DNA of 64,000 nt from Sitta carolinensis (lineage: Eukaryota > Chordata > Aves > Passeriformes > Sittidae). Shown piece by piece: positions 49,311 to 61,900 of the stretch (the first letter of the stretch is position 1; every line of letters starts with the position of its first letter). The notes below the pieces were generated by a model. The model worked only from the letters and a program-made list of their open reading frames with translations. It was not told the DNA's origin and did no database searches. Location of the stretch: positions 6,523,501-6,587,500 of the forward strand of contig CM063290.1 in the NCBI GenBank assembly GCA_032173965.1. The letters run 5' to 3'. The position numbers and the translations under genes are program-made.

Positions 49311-52300
49311 AACAGCCTCTCCACAGTCCTGCTCCTGGCCTTGCCATTCACCTGCTTCTGTTATTGCTTCACTAAAAACTCCCTCACTGGGGCATGGCAA
49401 AACCCCTTTCTCTCCCCCTTTTCACACTCTCTCCACAACTGGATCAGGTTGGAAAACCTGACCTTTCACTCCTGGAGTGCAGAGCTCAGTATACATCACC
49501 AAATCATCAAAGAAGCATCTCACTGATGCAAAGGACCTTTCAAAAGAGAGAGAACAGAAATAGAAGCATGAGCTTCCTCAGACGAGTGACTATTCCACCA
49601 AAGCAAGGCAGCAGCAGCTGAGTAAAAAATAAAAGGAAGAACAGATTAAAGGAGATACTTGAATCCTTAAGAAAGGAGAGTTCTGCGTAGCAAATGATCT
49701 GCAGCGAGGTGGCAAAAAAGGCAAAAGAATTATCTAGCAATATCTTGCTAAAGTTGCTGGAGAAGTCATATTAACAAAGGAATAGGAAAATGTGGACAGA
49801 AAAAGCAATCAGGAGTTGGAGAAACAGCCAGACTCTCTGTGTAAAATCAGCGAGCATCTAAGTGGCCAATTTGGTGTTTCTGTGAAAGGTGAATAGCAGA
49901 ATGCTTTATCTGTCACAAAGCAGGGAAATCACAGCAGTGTCAGTTGGAGCAGTGCTTCAGGAAATTATTGAACAAGTGAGAAACAACTCTGATCACGGGC
50001 ATTCCAGGAGAGGAGTAAATCCGCAGAATTGCACACAGGGCTTAGACCAACGTGGCCTGCAAATGTCTGAGCAGTAATCCATTGCTTAACAAATGGGAAA
50101 GCAGCAGGCAGCAATTGCTGCTCAGCAGAACTGCTCAGAGCAGGGAACCAGCTCTGCCCAAGAGTCTCACACAGTATCAGGCTGAGAAAGCACTGCTACT
50201 GAGAACTAGGCTGAGGAGAGTAAAATTGCTGAAGTGTGAAATCCTGTTGGAATTACTCAACAATCACACTGGAGACTGGCCCCAGTAGCTGGGTGTGCAT
50301 CCTCTGATACATATTTTACCAGCCTTTAAGCAGGAAATGTTCCCTGGGCCCAGCAAGCATCATTGTGTAAGCAGTCTGTTTTGTTGGATTCTGGTTTGTT
50401 GCTGTTCAAACTCGCAGTCAGTCTTCGATGATTTGCTGAACAGGATTGGGCACTCTGGAAATCATTTAATTTCATCATCTCTACCCAACGAATTTAATAG
50501 TTTACACCACCCATTGTTGTGAAAGATGATCAGTGAGCCTGGATTTCCCCTGCAGGCAATCACAAAAGATGCCTGACCTGTATCTCTGTGGTAAGCATAA
50601 TAAAGTCAGTGGTGTGGCCCCTGTTTGCACCAGCAGAAACAGTCTAAAGAGGAGAAAAGATGTATTTGGTGTCTTTGCTGATAAATATCTTAGATGTGTT
50701 CCAACTCTACTGCTCCTCAATACCTCAGGACTAGACCCTGTTGCAGGATATGAAAGCTTTGATGTTTCTGAAAATTAGCTCTGCTTTTGGATGTATTTGC
50801 TCTAGGTAACATCTTAACTGGCAAGTATTAAATAACTGACACATCTAGAAGTGCAGAAAAACTGTAAGCTCTCAAAGATGGAATGGAAAGTTAGGGAAGG
50901 AAGGGTTAACCAGCCTTTATTTTTGCCAGGAGCTATACGTGCTCCGTTCCCCATCTGCCCCCGTGAAGCATGAAATGCAGCAGATGTTTGATCCTGATCT
51001 ATCAGCCCCCATATAAATGAAGGTTGAATTAGTGAAGAAGAAGGCAGAGTAATGTTTGCTAGAGAAGAACAAGAAGATTTCCAACACCTGGGCGACTTAA
51101 TGGTGGCAGATGGCAAAAGCTGAAGGCAAAGAGAGGGAGCGATGTGCACCAGCAGCTGGTGCACAAATGGAGAGTAGAGAGGCCTCCTCTGAAACTGCAC
51201 AGGAAGAATTTAATACCAGCAGTTCTGTAAGAATGATAGTGTAAATATACAAAGAGGAGCCTGTGTTTTAATTCAGACAACTATCGTGGAAAGCACCCGA
51301 TGGATTGTCAGCCAAGGAGATTTTCACAGCAAGAAGCCATCTATTTGCATCAAACACTGTCAGCCTGCAAAACAGCAGCTTCTGGGTCATTTAACAACAC
51401 TCCAGATGTAGTTATTTTCTCTTAGGCAAGTGGCTGAAAAAGAGCTGTGCAAGAAAAAGGCAGAGCTGGCATATGAAGGGGGACAATCAAGCAGCATGTG
51501 GGAGCGATTAGCCAGTCACTGTGATGTAACTCAGTTAAATGAACACTTGGGTGTCCTGTGGTTCTCAGCACAGGACTGCAAGACTGTGGTCAAACATGGG
51601 GTTGCATTCACACAAGTGCTGCCTGTTCTGCCACAGGAAAAAGAAGGGAAACCAGGCAGAGCTCTAAATCTGGGGACTGACACTAACAGGGTTTCTTGAT
51701 TTTTTTTTTTCATTTAAATGACAGAGGTGAGATTAATTCTTGTTGCGAAGATAGTTTTTTAGGAATTTATCTTCCCCCATACTGGATTCATCCTTTTTAG
51801 GGAATAGCTGCCCTCTGCAAAACTGTTGTGGAGTTCAGGCTCCACAACACCCAAGAGTGTCTAGATGTGCATGGCAGAATTTGGTCTTTTTTGGAGGATC
51901 CTTTTTCCTGCTAGACAAGTTTTCACTGACGCAGTGATTATACATCCTAAGCACAACCTGTTACCTGTCGTGCACACCACACCTACAGCCCTGCCAGGCT
52001 AATGCTGCACTGAACACTGACACTCTACAGAGACACCCAGCGTGGAAGAGTCATGGACAGATCATTCCTGCAATTCCTCTAATACACATTTCACACCAAG
52101 TATCTATGGATTAGTGAGACTACCTGCTGCTGTTTCAAAAAGACTCAGCAAGTGGGTAGAAGGAATGCTGTCTGATAGGTATGCAATTCAAAATATACTC
52201 ATACTGTTCCTAGAGAATTTGTGACCATGGGAGGAGAAAAGGTTATTGTCTGTGCAACCTGAAGCTTTAATTATATCATATCCTTTCTTTCTTTTGCAAG

Positions 52301-54799
52301 TAGAAACATGTATTTGTAAGTGATAGTTATACCTTCTAGTTACATATCTATCAAATTCCTGTTATAATGAGGATGACTTATAATGAAATTATGCAGTAGT
52401 TGCTCTTTCATTACATTATTTGGTTTACTGTCAGCATGCAAATTGCAAACCTCCTGAATTCCTCCTGTCCTATGTCCTCCTAAGAAAGTACTCCAAATTG
52501 AAAGCATTCCAAATTGTTGCAACTCCTTTGCAAGCAAAAGGTTTTCTCAAATAGGGTCCACTGCTGTACAGATCAGCAGCAATTTTGTCTCCTACAGAAT
52601 AGGATTTTCCTGATGGAACGCACGTGTGAGCCCTCTGCTTCCCTGGACAATCCTACTTTGCAACATTCATGCAGTCCAGGAAGACAGAAAATTTGCATTT
52701 CTGATCAGATCACTACTCCACTGCTCCCTGTATCTTCTTTCCAGCAAGGAGCAGATTTGGTGTGCCAGAAAAATGCAACAGCAGCGAGCCATAGTGAGGA
52801 TAGGGAGTACACCAGTCCCACCACTGGTGGCAGCCACTGTTGCTGCTCAATGATTAGAAAAAGCCTGAGGAAAGGGGGAGTATCATGGAATCTCTCCCTA
52901 AGACTGAACCATGTAAAGTGATTGGCCCCAGAAGATCTTTCTGGTGATTCCCTGCCTGTGCTGCACACCTTGAACAGTTTATTCCCCCCTTCAATTACCA
53001 CACAAGGTAAGAACTTCTCCTCTCCATTCAGTCACGCAACTCTCACAGCAGTCACCTGCTGACCCCCAAGTTTGAGTGACTTTATCTTACTGTGAAGGAC
53101 TGAGGCCTTTGGGATCACCCTGGCAGAGAGTGCCATGAAGGAGGGGGAGCTGGGGGAGCTTTTGTGAATCCTCTTATGTTGAGCATACACGGCTGGGGAA
53201 CTGTGAACATGGGGGGCAACTCCCACCTTCTTTAATCTGGCATTGAACATTCTTGTATCCAGCTCAGCACTGAAATGTCTCAGATCATCAGCAAAGTCAG
53301 GACTCCTAGACCTGGGTACCTCCAACCAGAACCTTATGTCTCTTGAACTGCTATGTCATCCCACTTACAAATCAATGGCACAGTGAGACCCTTCTGAAAC
53401 AGAGATATATTTCTTAGGACAATGAGAACTTTTCTTTTTTTCCCTTTTCTTTTTCTGCCTTAAGTTGAATAAAGGGCACATGAAAGATGCAAAACAAACA
53501 AAAAATTCCTTAAATTATTCAGAAAGCAGGCATTGTTCAGTCAGCCCTGCTATCAGTCAGCATGTAGTTGCCCACCTTGAGATTCCTGCCTACAAAATTC
53601 TAAGTCCCCTTTGCTGCCACCAGTTCTGGGGAAATCTTGATGTGATAATGATACCCCACTGTAAGCTTAGAAATAAAATTGGAGCCTTGAGCCTTCCCCT
53701 GCAACCCACTGACTGTGTAAGGAGCAGTTGGTAAAGAGGGAAAGAGAGGATGTCCAAGAGCAACAGCAAGTGCTCTTGCATGGGGAAGCACAAAGGTAGC
53801 TCTGTTAGGAGCAGCATTGACTCAGAGACAAACATCATGCTCGTGGTCCCTCCAGATGTCCCTATCTCTGGCTGGCTTGCACCAGCAACAAGCTCTCAGT
53901 CACTCATAGTTTCAGTGGAGGCCAATGCAGAAGTAGAGATCAGTGCCCCATGCTGTGCACAAACCCTGACTTGCTATTTGGTAAAGCAAATCTGCCATTA
54001 GTGCTATCCTAACCCTTTCCTTCCCAGGGTGCGAGGCAGATATAGCTGGGGTTTCACTGTGATCTGCTTTCCTCCTTAATCTCTCCCAACACCATTCATT
54101 TCTGAGATGTCTCCTGGATGGTATTTTCATTAAGGGCAAAGGGCTGTGAACCAGGCAGTACTAAAAAAAACAGGCAGGTGTGGCACAGGCAGCAAAAGAA
54201 CTAACTCCTCACCTGCACTGTCCCAGCCTGCCTTGGCTCCAGGGTGCCTTTCCAGTCCTTCAGCCCATGTGTGCCATTGCTGCTGGCAGACACATCTGTG
54301 CTGGTGGATCTTATCTTTGTGCTCTAGGGACTGCGCTGAGATCAGCAGCACCAGTGAGAGCAGATGTTGACAAGCCTTTCTGCATCTTGATCTGGGCTGG
54401 TCATTAACAGACCACCAAGAAGAAAGAGGCTCCAAGATCTCTGCAGAGCACAAAGCTCAGATTTGATGATTAGCACAGCTTTACTGAAAACAGCAGTGTC
54501 CTGTATCATCTCTCACCACCCCTCTTCCCCACATCACAGGCACCTCAAATGCTGTACATTGGTCTCATTTCTCCTGCCCACCATCATGCCAGGTGCTGCT
54601 TACCTAGAAATTTAGATTGCAAGTCCCTGCCATCTGCAAACCGTGTTTTGCCTTTTGAGGAGCGTAGTGTTCGTCTGTAACTCTGTGCATACAAAGCACA
54701 GCACGGTCCCTACACCCCCCTCGTTCTCTGTATGCCACAGCTGCCTCACAAGAGTTTTGAGAACTTTCAGCTTCCAATCACTACTTCCACTAAGTGCTG
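49311..54799. other. Non-coding stretch, no gene recognised
   Basis: Short open frames (up to 135 codons) on both strands, none with a recognisable domain. A T11 run ends at 51710. No RNA gene or interspersed repeat family was recognised. Confidence 0.45.
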
Positions 54800-55960
54800 C
54801 GCCAGCCTCAGCTTGCGGCGGGGGCGGATGCTGCCGGCTCCTCTCGCCGTTCGCATCAGGCGGGAGGCTACGGCACCTTCCATTCCCGGGAGGGATTTTC
54901 TCTTTAGTTTCAAAACAATGTGTGAAAGCCTGCTCTGCAGAAACAGTAGCCTCAGTAAGTTTAAGGATGACTGAAGCTATTTCCTCTCCCAGAGAGGTTT
55001 AAGAACTACGGAGGGATGAATGGAGTTAGACCTATCGCTGCATTCCTAGCAGCCATCCTATTACAGCCCTGAATAAAAGCAGGAATGGCATGCCTAGCCT
55101 AGGTTAATAAACCCTACGGAGTGCATGCCTAAAAGCGCTACGAAACAGCCTTAAGTCAGCTGGAGAAAACTAATTTCAAGCATGGCTGTCTAGTGTGCTT
55201 GTCATTCCTATTATCCTTCCAAACTAATTCAGACATTTTGAGCGGCGAGTACTAAGCGATGAGTTAGCAGGGGTTGTGACACTAATGGTCCAAAAAGGTT
55301 TGAGCACCGGCAGGGAACGATGACAGCACTTAACAACCGGTGGCAGTTCGGAGGATTCCGCTGGATCTCTGTTTGTTAGTAATTAGGCTTCGCCTCGGAG
55401 GAAGATGTGACAGCTATCGGAGGTAGGATTTGCATGGGACACAAAGGGAGCTGTTGCTGTTCGGTGCCCGCTGTGGGTGCCTCGCTGCCCGGCTTTGCGA
55501 GCGCAGCCAGGTGCGGCGGCAGCGCTGGGTGGGGGGACAGCCGGGGTGGAAATACTGGAATACTGTCCTGTGTTTCATGGCAGAAATGCCTCGAGGACAA
55601 GCTGTCTGAAACCTTGCTGCCTGCTGAGTGTGCATTCCACGTTGTTCTTCCCGCGGAGTGAAATACATAGAGGTCATGCAAGAAAACACTTTACTCCTTT
55701 CCTAGCGAGCCAGCCGGGCTGTTTCTGAGATGGGAGAAGGGAGAGGGGGAAGCTGCTCTAAAACAAAAGGGGAAGAGGAAAGCTATGGAGCCTGTACGAT
55801 GAGGGAGACGTGCTATTAACGTGTAAAATGTGTCTGGAGTGCCACCGATGTCATTTGAAGGGGGGAAAACATTCTCGGGGGAAGGTGGTGGGAGGAATTT
55901 TCCGGGTGAGGGACTCCTTGGGTTATAACCTATTGCAAAAGAAGGCGTGATGTGTCCATC
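54800..55960. promoter_or_regulatory. CpG-dense module, candidate promoter or enhancer
   Basis: CpG is rare in the rest of the window (typically none or one per 60 bp) but dense here. I count 11 CpGs in 54781-54900 and about 13 in 55380-55530. Scattered CpGs in otherwise AT-rich, high-complexity DNA lie between (55000-55380) and after (to about 55940). An ATTTGCAT octamer lies at 55428-55435 beside the second CpG peak. Retained CpG implies low germline methylation, as at promoters and some enhancers. No TATA box, no obvious coding first exon and no known gene was recognised. The open frames here (under 120 codons) overlap on both strands. Strand is unknown. Confidence 0.38.
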
Positions 55961-58900
55961 CATTTTGCATAATCAAAGCTTTCTCTGCACTGTTGGCATT
56001 GTTTTGCTGGACGAGAAATGTAGTTTCAGACAGAGAAAAGCACGATTTCCTCCCGTGTCACTGCCAGCCTCCTGACACCCCCCTCCCCCTGAGACACCAG
56101 CGTGGGGAAGGATGTACACAATGTTCAGGTGGATGCTGGAAGGGCTGCGAGCAAGGGCTGAGGGGGAGAATGAACACTCAGTAGGATAACAGGGAGCTTG
56201 TTTCTCCCCTGCTAGAAGTCCAAGAGGTGATAGGCAAAGTTAGAAGCCTCATGTACTTTTTATGATGTGCTTATTTAGCATCACTAGACAAGAAAATGTC
56301 TGAACATCAGTCAGGTCTGCGTGGCCAGACAGGGCAGTGGGGTCTGCGCGGGGTCCTGAGCAGGGCTGGGCTGCAGGTTCGTGTATCTTGAGTGTGTGAC
56401 TCTCACCAGGAGGAGCAGCAGGAAATAATTGAAAATCATATTTCCATGCTTATGCAGAACCCTTATCATTTGGTGTGTTTGATCTGAGTGTGATGTTCCC
56501 TGGGTTGATGAATTGTTTCAACTTGTTCATTAAAGTTTCATTTCCAAACAACAGAGAGACTTCGGAGTGAGTGGTATTTAGTAACAATAAAATGTTCTGC
56601 TTGTGGAAATGCTTCTCACAGGACCCGTTAAAAATGCACTTAAAGAAGCTGAGAGTCATATCTTGCAGCAAGAGGTATGGAGTCACTTACTGTGCTAAAT
56701 TTTAAAATTAAGGTTATGATACCATTTTAAATCTACTTTAATGTGGATGTCACTAGGGATACTTTACAATGCTGTTGTCAAAAGCTCACAACTTCGTGAA
56801 TTCTGTTATATACTGGGTTTTTTCATCAAATCTTCATCAGAAAAAGAATTCCTATACAGCAGGGACTCACCAAGTAATTTGAATTTACTCAGCCTAACTA
56901 ATTTTCTCTTTAAGGAGAACTTCAGTGCGTTATACTGCATTGTAAATAGGTTGTGATATAATTCATTTAAAAACAAAACACCAATGACAATTTAACAACA
57001 AAAGTGCTAAATGCATTCAGTCTAAGTGAATACTGATTGTGCCAAAAAGAAGCAATATTGGATCAGGAATGGTAAGAATTGCTTTTAAGAAACATAAATA
57101 TTTCCCATTTGATCCAAGCAAGAACTTTTTGGTTAACTGCATTATTTTGCATTGCAAATTTGGGGGGAAATCATTTCAGCTCATGTTATGTACTCTACTG
57201 AGTACAAAAAGATAACAGTGAAAACTTTCTTCCAAAGAAATTGTTGTGGCAGTTTGCAATATGGATCAAAGAGTTATTACGCAGAGATAGGAAATCTGTG
57301 CCAGAAATGAGTAATGCATGTGGAAATCAAGTATATGGTGTTTCTTCTCCATATCACTTTTGTCCAGAAGCTTAGACAATTTGATTTTTTTACTTCAGTG
57401 CTTCTCTGAGAGAAGGGTCTGAAGGGTAAAACCATGAGAAGGTGGGAGACTGCATTCATCCTGTGCCCAGACTTCTTTGGGAGACTTGGGCAGATCCCTC
57501 AGCATCTCTGGGAAATGGGCAGTGCAACAAGGCCAGTGTGGTAATGATGCAATGGAAATACAGGCCATGGAGCTCAGGGAATGAGGCTGAACACAGGGCT
57601 TCAGATAGGGCAAAATGCAAAGCCAAATTGTGTAGCAGAAGGAGGTCAATGTTTCAGGCATTTTCAACTGTAAAATATGACACAACGCAAATCCCATGAT
57701 CCAAAACGAAATCTGCTCTCAAAACTATCCAGATAAATTGGCCACTTAGAAAAACTTCTGCCAGGACCAAATAGCCATTCATCTTAGAGTCTATCAGAAG
57801 TGACTCCAAATCTCCCATCATTCCATCAATGAGCAGATAGTGAAGCAAACTGCACCAGATTGATTCACTGTGCTGAGGAACGATTTCCCTGTTTTCTTCA
57901 GGAGCTCAATGAGTAGTTACTGCCATGAATCTCACTTGCCCTTTCTGTTATGAATTGTCTGTGGAGGCCATGCAATTTTCTAATTTATTTACTTGATATT
58001 ATTTAGGGCTTTCTTCAGCAAGCTACCCTTGGCTTACAGATCTTTTGGGAATGGCAAATGTTTGCAAATTCATACTCTGTTGCTTGCTTGGTTCAATCCT
58101 GTGGTGTTCCTTGATTAGCTGATTTGTGCAGTTAACTGGCAGAAGACAAATTGCAAATTTCACAACCAAGTGTACTGCTTCATACTGGCTTTCCATCGCA
58201 CTCGGAACAGTCAGGTTAAAAATTCACGTCTTGCAAGTAGTCATACCAGCAACACATAAGCACTCAAGTGCTCCCACCAGACAGATGTGAGAGCCAGGTT
58301 AAACAGCTTTCAATTTCCTATGAATATTCATGAAGAGTGTTTGAATTCCTGCAGCTCTGTTAAAATGAATAGTCGGCATCATCCATCGTGCACTGCATGG
58401 GCCCTTCCCTCACAGCACCTACCACGTCCCCATAGTGTCCCCAACTCTCCAGTGTAAGTCCACAGTGCCAGTGGAAACTGTTTGTGCAGCCAATTTAGAA
58501 GGAAAAAAACACCTTAATGGAAATTTCTAATTTTTCCACATTATAACCTCTCCTGTTGTGCCTGTCTTGCACATTCTGTGACACGAAGACAGCCAACAGG
58601 GAGGACAGCAAGAGAGCATCAAGAGAGAGGCAGTGAGTGCAGGAGAGAACACTGAAAGAGGGGAAAATAAGGGTGACTGGCAGAAGGAGGGATCAGTGGC
58701 ACACAGAGCAGGAACAGGGGAGGTAGGAGTGGGAACAGCAGAAACACCTAATATACAAGTACAATTTTGAATAGTGAATCTAGTGAACTTGGGTCATCAC
58801 CCTCAAGGTCTGTGGTCTTACCAGACTCAACCCATGGCAAGTCCTGGAGATGTTACTTCCAATCCCTCCCTGTGCTCACCAAAAGTGCCACCAAGCAAGG

Positions 58901-61900
58901 GGGTGACACAGTTTAGTTTTTGTCATGCAGGGGTCTGGTAACACACCTTGAAGACATGGAAGAATTGTGAAAACGGCAGATGAGAAGAAAACTAACACCT
59001 GATATAATGGTTTAAAAGCAGTCAAAACCAGTTGGGTGAAGAATTTCTGTCAAACGTATTTCCTCACAGACACAAAAAAAAATTCAGCTGTCAAAACACC
59101 AAGCTCTTTTACTCAGAAACAAATCAAGGAGAGAAGGTTATAAAACATGAATATATTTGCCTTTTGAGATATTTTTGCACTGTACTTATGTCATATAGGA
59201 GGAAACCTCATGTCTCCCACTGAGTGAGCTCTATTGTCCATGTACTTTATATAGAAAGTCTGGTGTGAGCTAAATCAACAGGGCTGCTAAGACTTCACAG
59301 AGGCAACCAGCAGTTACACCCCCGTCAGATGGCCCCTTTTTACCTTTTCAATGATTTTAAAGTCCAATGATCCCAGATATATTTTTTTTTATTCTAAAAA
59401 TAGGAGTGGGCCTAAATTGCAAGTGCTGTGAGTCACACAGTGAGAGTCATTACAGGCAACACACATGTATTCATATTCTGTTGGGGCACACGCAACACCA
59501 GACTGATACTGCCTGGGGAGAGTAAGAGAATGAGAAGAATTAGAGGAAATAAAATCGGAGCAAATATGGAGAAAATTTGCTAGGACAAAAATTGACTCAA
59601 TGTGGTCTGGAATAAAATCCCAACTTGAAATTCCCCCTAGATATTGTTAAAATTCCTATTATCTCTTCTTTCTTAGTACAAAACTGTCCTGCTACCCATA
59701 AATAACTTTCATCTCTGCTTGTGCCAAATGGGATGCCCCAGCCATTCACAGGTACCCAACAATTTTGCCTGAATTCAGTGTTCCTCCCACTCTGTGCCAC
59801 TGCATTGTCCTGAACCACTGCCAGAAGGGTTTTGAAGACCAGAGGAGCCAAAAGAGCATTTGTCCCACTTCCCCACTTCCCTTCCAGAGGATCAGAGCTC
59901 AGAGTGAAATTACTTCTTAAGCCCAAAGTGATTCACCTCTCCAAGGCTGCCATCCTGGTGGGACCCCTGCATATAGCATTGTTCCTTTGTGCCTGTTTAG
60001 GTGTGATTCCAAAGAAGGGACAAGATAATTGCCTGCCTTAAAGAAGTGCTGCAGAAAACATCCAATGTACGTGGCTGTGTTTTACTTGTGGGCAAGCTAT
60101 TTCCCACCTCAGCAAAGTGGTACTCCTCACTGACAGCCATTGGTTATTTGCAAATATAGTTGGGCCTTATAAATGTCAGGCTCCTGATGGATAAATAATG
60201 TTTCAGAGTAGTAACCTGAAATAAGTCAAACTAGGAATGGTGAGAAGATCTGGAGTATGGTCCCTTTGGGACCTACTACCACTTCTAATTAATATCTGGT
60301 ACTTAAAGCATCACAGCCCATGGCTAAATCAAAGTCAGAGGGAATAAAGGAATATAAAATCCTCCTGGAGACCTGTGTCCAGGTGATCTACAGTGCAGCT
60401 GCCAAATACACTGACTCCCTGACCTTAGTCAGGAGTGTATGGGCTTTTTTGGGGGAACAGCTCAGGGAACCCATCAGCCAGGCTGCCCCAGGGCTGGCAT
60501 TGCCCCTTGTTCTCATGTTGCCTTCCCATTCCCATCTAGCCACCCACTCCTGCACCTTCCAGGCTCTCCTGGCCCTCCAAGCTCATGGAACCTCCTGAAA
60601 ATTGTGCTTTAGTTTTGACTCGTGAGGGAACCCACTTGGGAGCCAGCGAGCTCCAGAGCTGGTGCAGGAAGAGCAGAAGAGCAGAGTCAGGTGCAAGCAA
60701 AGGGAGCAGCCAGAGTCCTGGCACAGCTGAACACCCCCAAATTGCTCTGCCTTCATGACCTGGTGAGACTGATGCAGCAACAGGATGCAGACAGCCACAG
60801 GCTGACCACAGTAAAGGCTGAAAGGCAAAGAAGGACAACAGTGTGTCTGCACTCACTGGCCTCTGATCGTCAGGGCCCATCAGGTTATTGATGAGCCATT
60901 TTTAAGCTTATATGTGGAGTTCCAGAGCTGCTGTTGTGGTGATAGGGAAAGAATTGATTCAGCTGTGAAAAACAGTCTTTGTGGAGCTGCTGTATGGAGG
61001 GCTGTTGTGGTTTGGCAAAGTTTACTGCTTTGGAAAATAAGAGTTTTGGAAAGAAAGTCTGAGTGGAAAGCATCACATTAACTAGAACATATTTTTATTC
61101 CTTCAACAAAGATTATATAGTTCAAGGCTTAGGGAGCAATAACCCATGGAAGGAACAAAGGAAGTTAATTTGTAACCATAGCTTTTTATTAACTGGGGAA
61201 TATGCAAATGGAAGGTCCCCTGACTCTTGAATACCACTTTGAGTGATGCTTCAGGGTATATAAAAAATTTCTGACAAATTCCCCCTTTTTGTTTGCTACC
61301 ATATAGCAAGTTGATCTGGATGTCACTTTGCTCTTTAAAAGCTTTGCTGCTCTCCTAATTATTAATTGCATGAAACACAAATTCCCCCATCTTGCTAAAA
61401 GCATCATGGGACAAACTCTCTGGATATGAAATATCCTGAGAAGTCCAAAGCAAAATCTCTTTTGGTCGAGTTTAATTAAGATGATCCAGTACTTCGTGTG
61501 CAGCAGATTTGGGAGGATTTTGTCACAGGTAAACAAGCTTTGGGAAAAAAATTGCTTTTATCTCTCCTTGCTTTCTGTTTTAGTCATATTTCAAGTGGAT
61601 TAGTATAATCTTTCCTCGGCCAAACTCCACAGCTAGTCTATTCCATCATTGTTCTAATTTTATGAAAGGAAATAACTGAAAGCAATTAATTAAAAAACTC
61701 TTCAGAGATGCATATGTGGATGCGCTTGTTCACTAAAAACTCAAAAAAACCCCTCTGCATTTAAAAACTATTTATCTGGTGCATTAAGCATGAACAGGAT
61801 GTCTTTGTTCGGTGCACCTACCTTTTGATATTTCCCCACATAAATACGTTCATTGTGTAGAGATATCTGCAGTAACAGCTCAGTCAGAGAGGAGCCCCTG

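Noticed and set aside
53032..53325. Minus-strand frame with an FADD string that recalls the LINE RT active site
   Set aside because: The neighbouring residues do not follow the CR1 order (no KLGG after it, no AFDTV upstream), so the match is chance.
58088..58099. GGTTCAATCC, resembling a tRNA T-arm
   Set aside because: No matching acceptor stem, D-arm or anticodon arm at the right distance.
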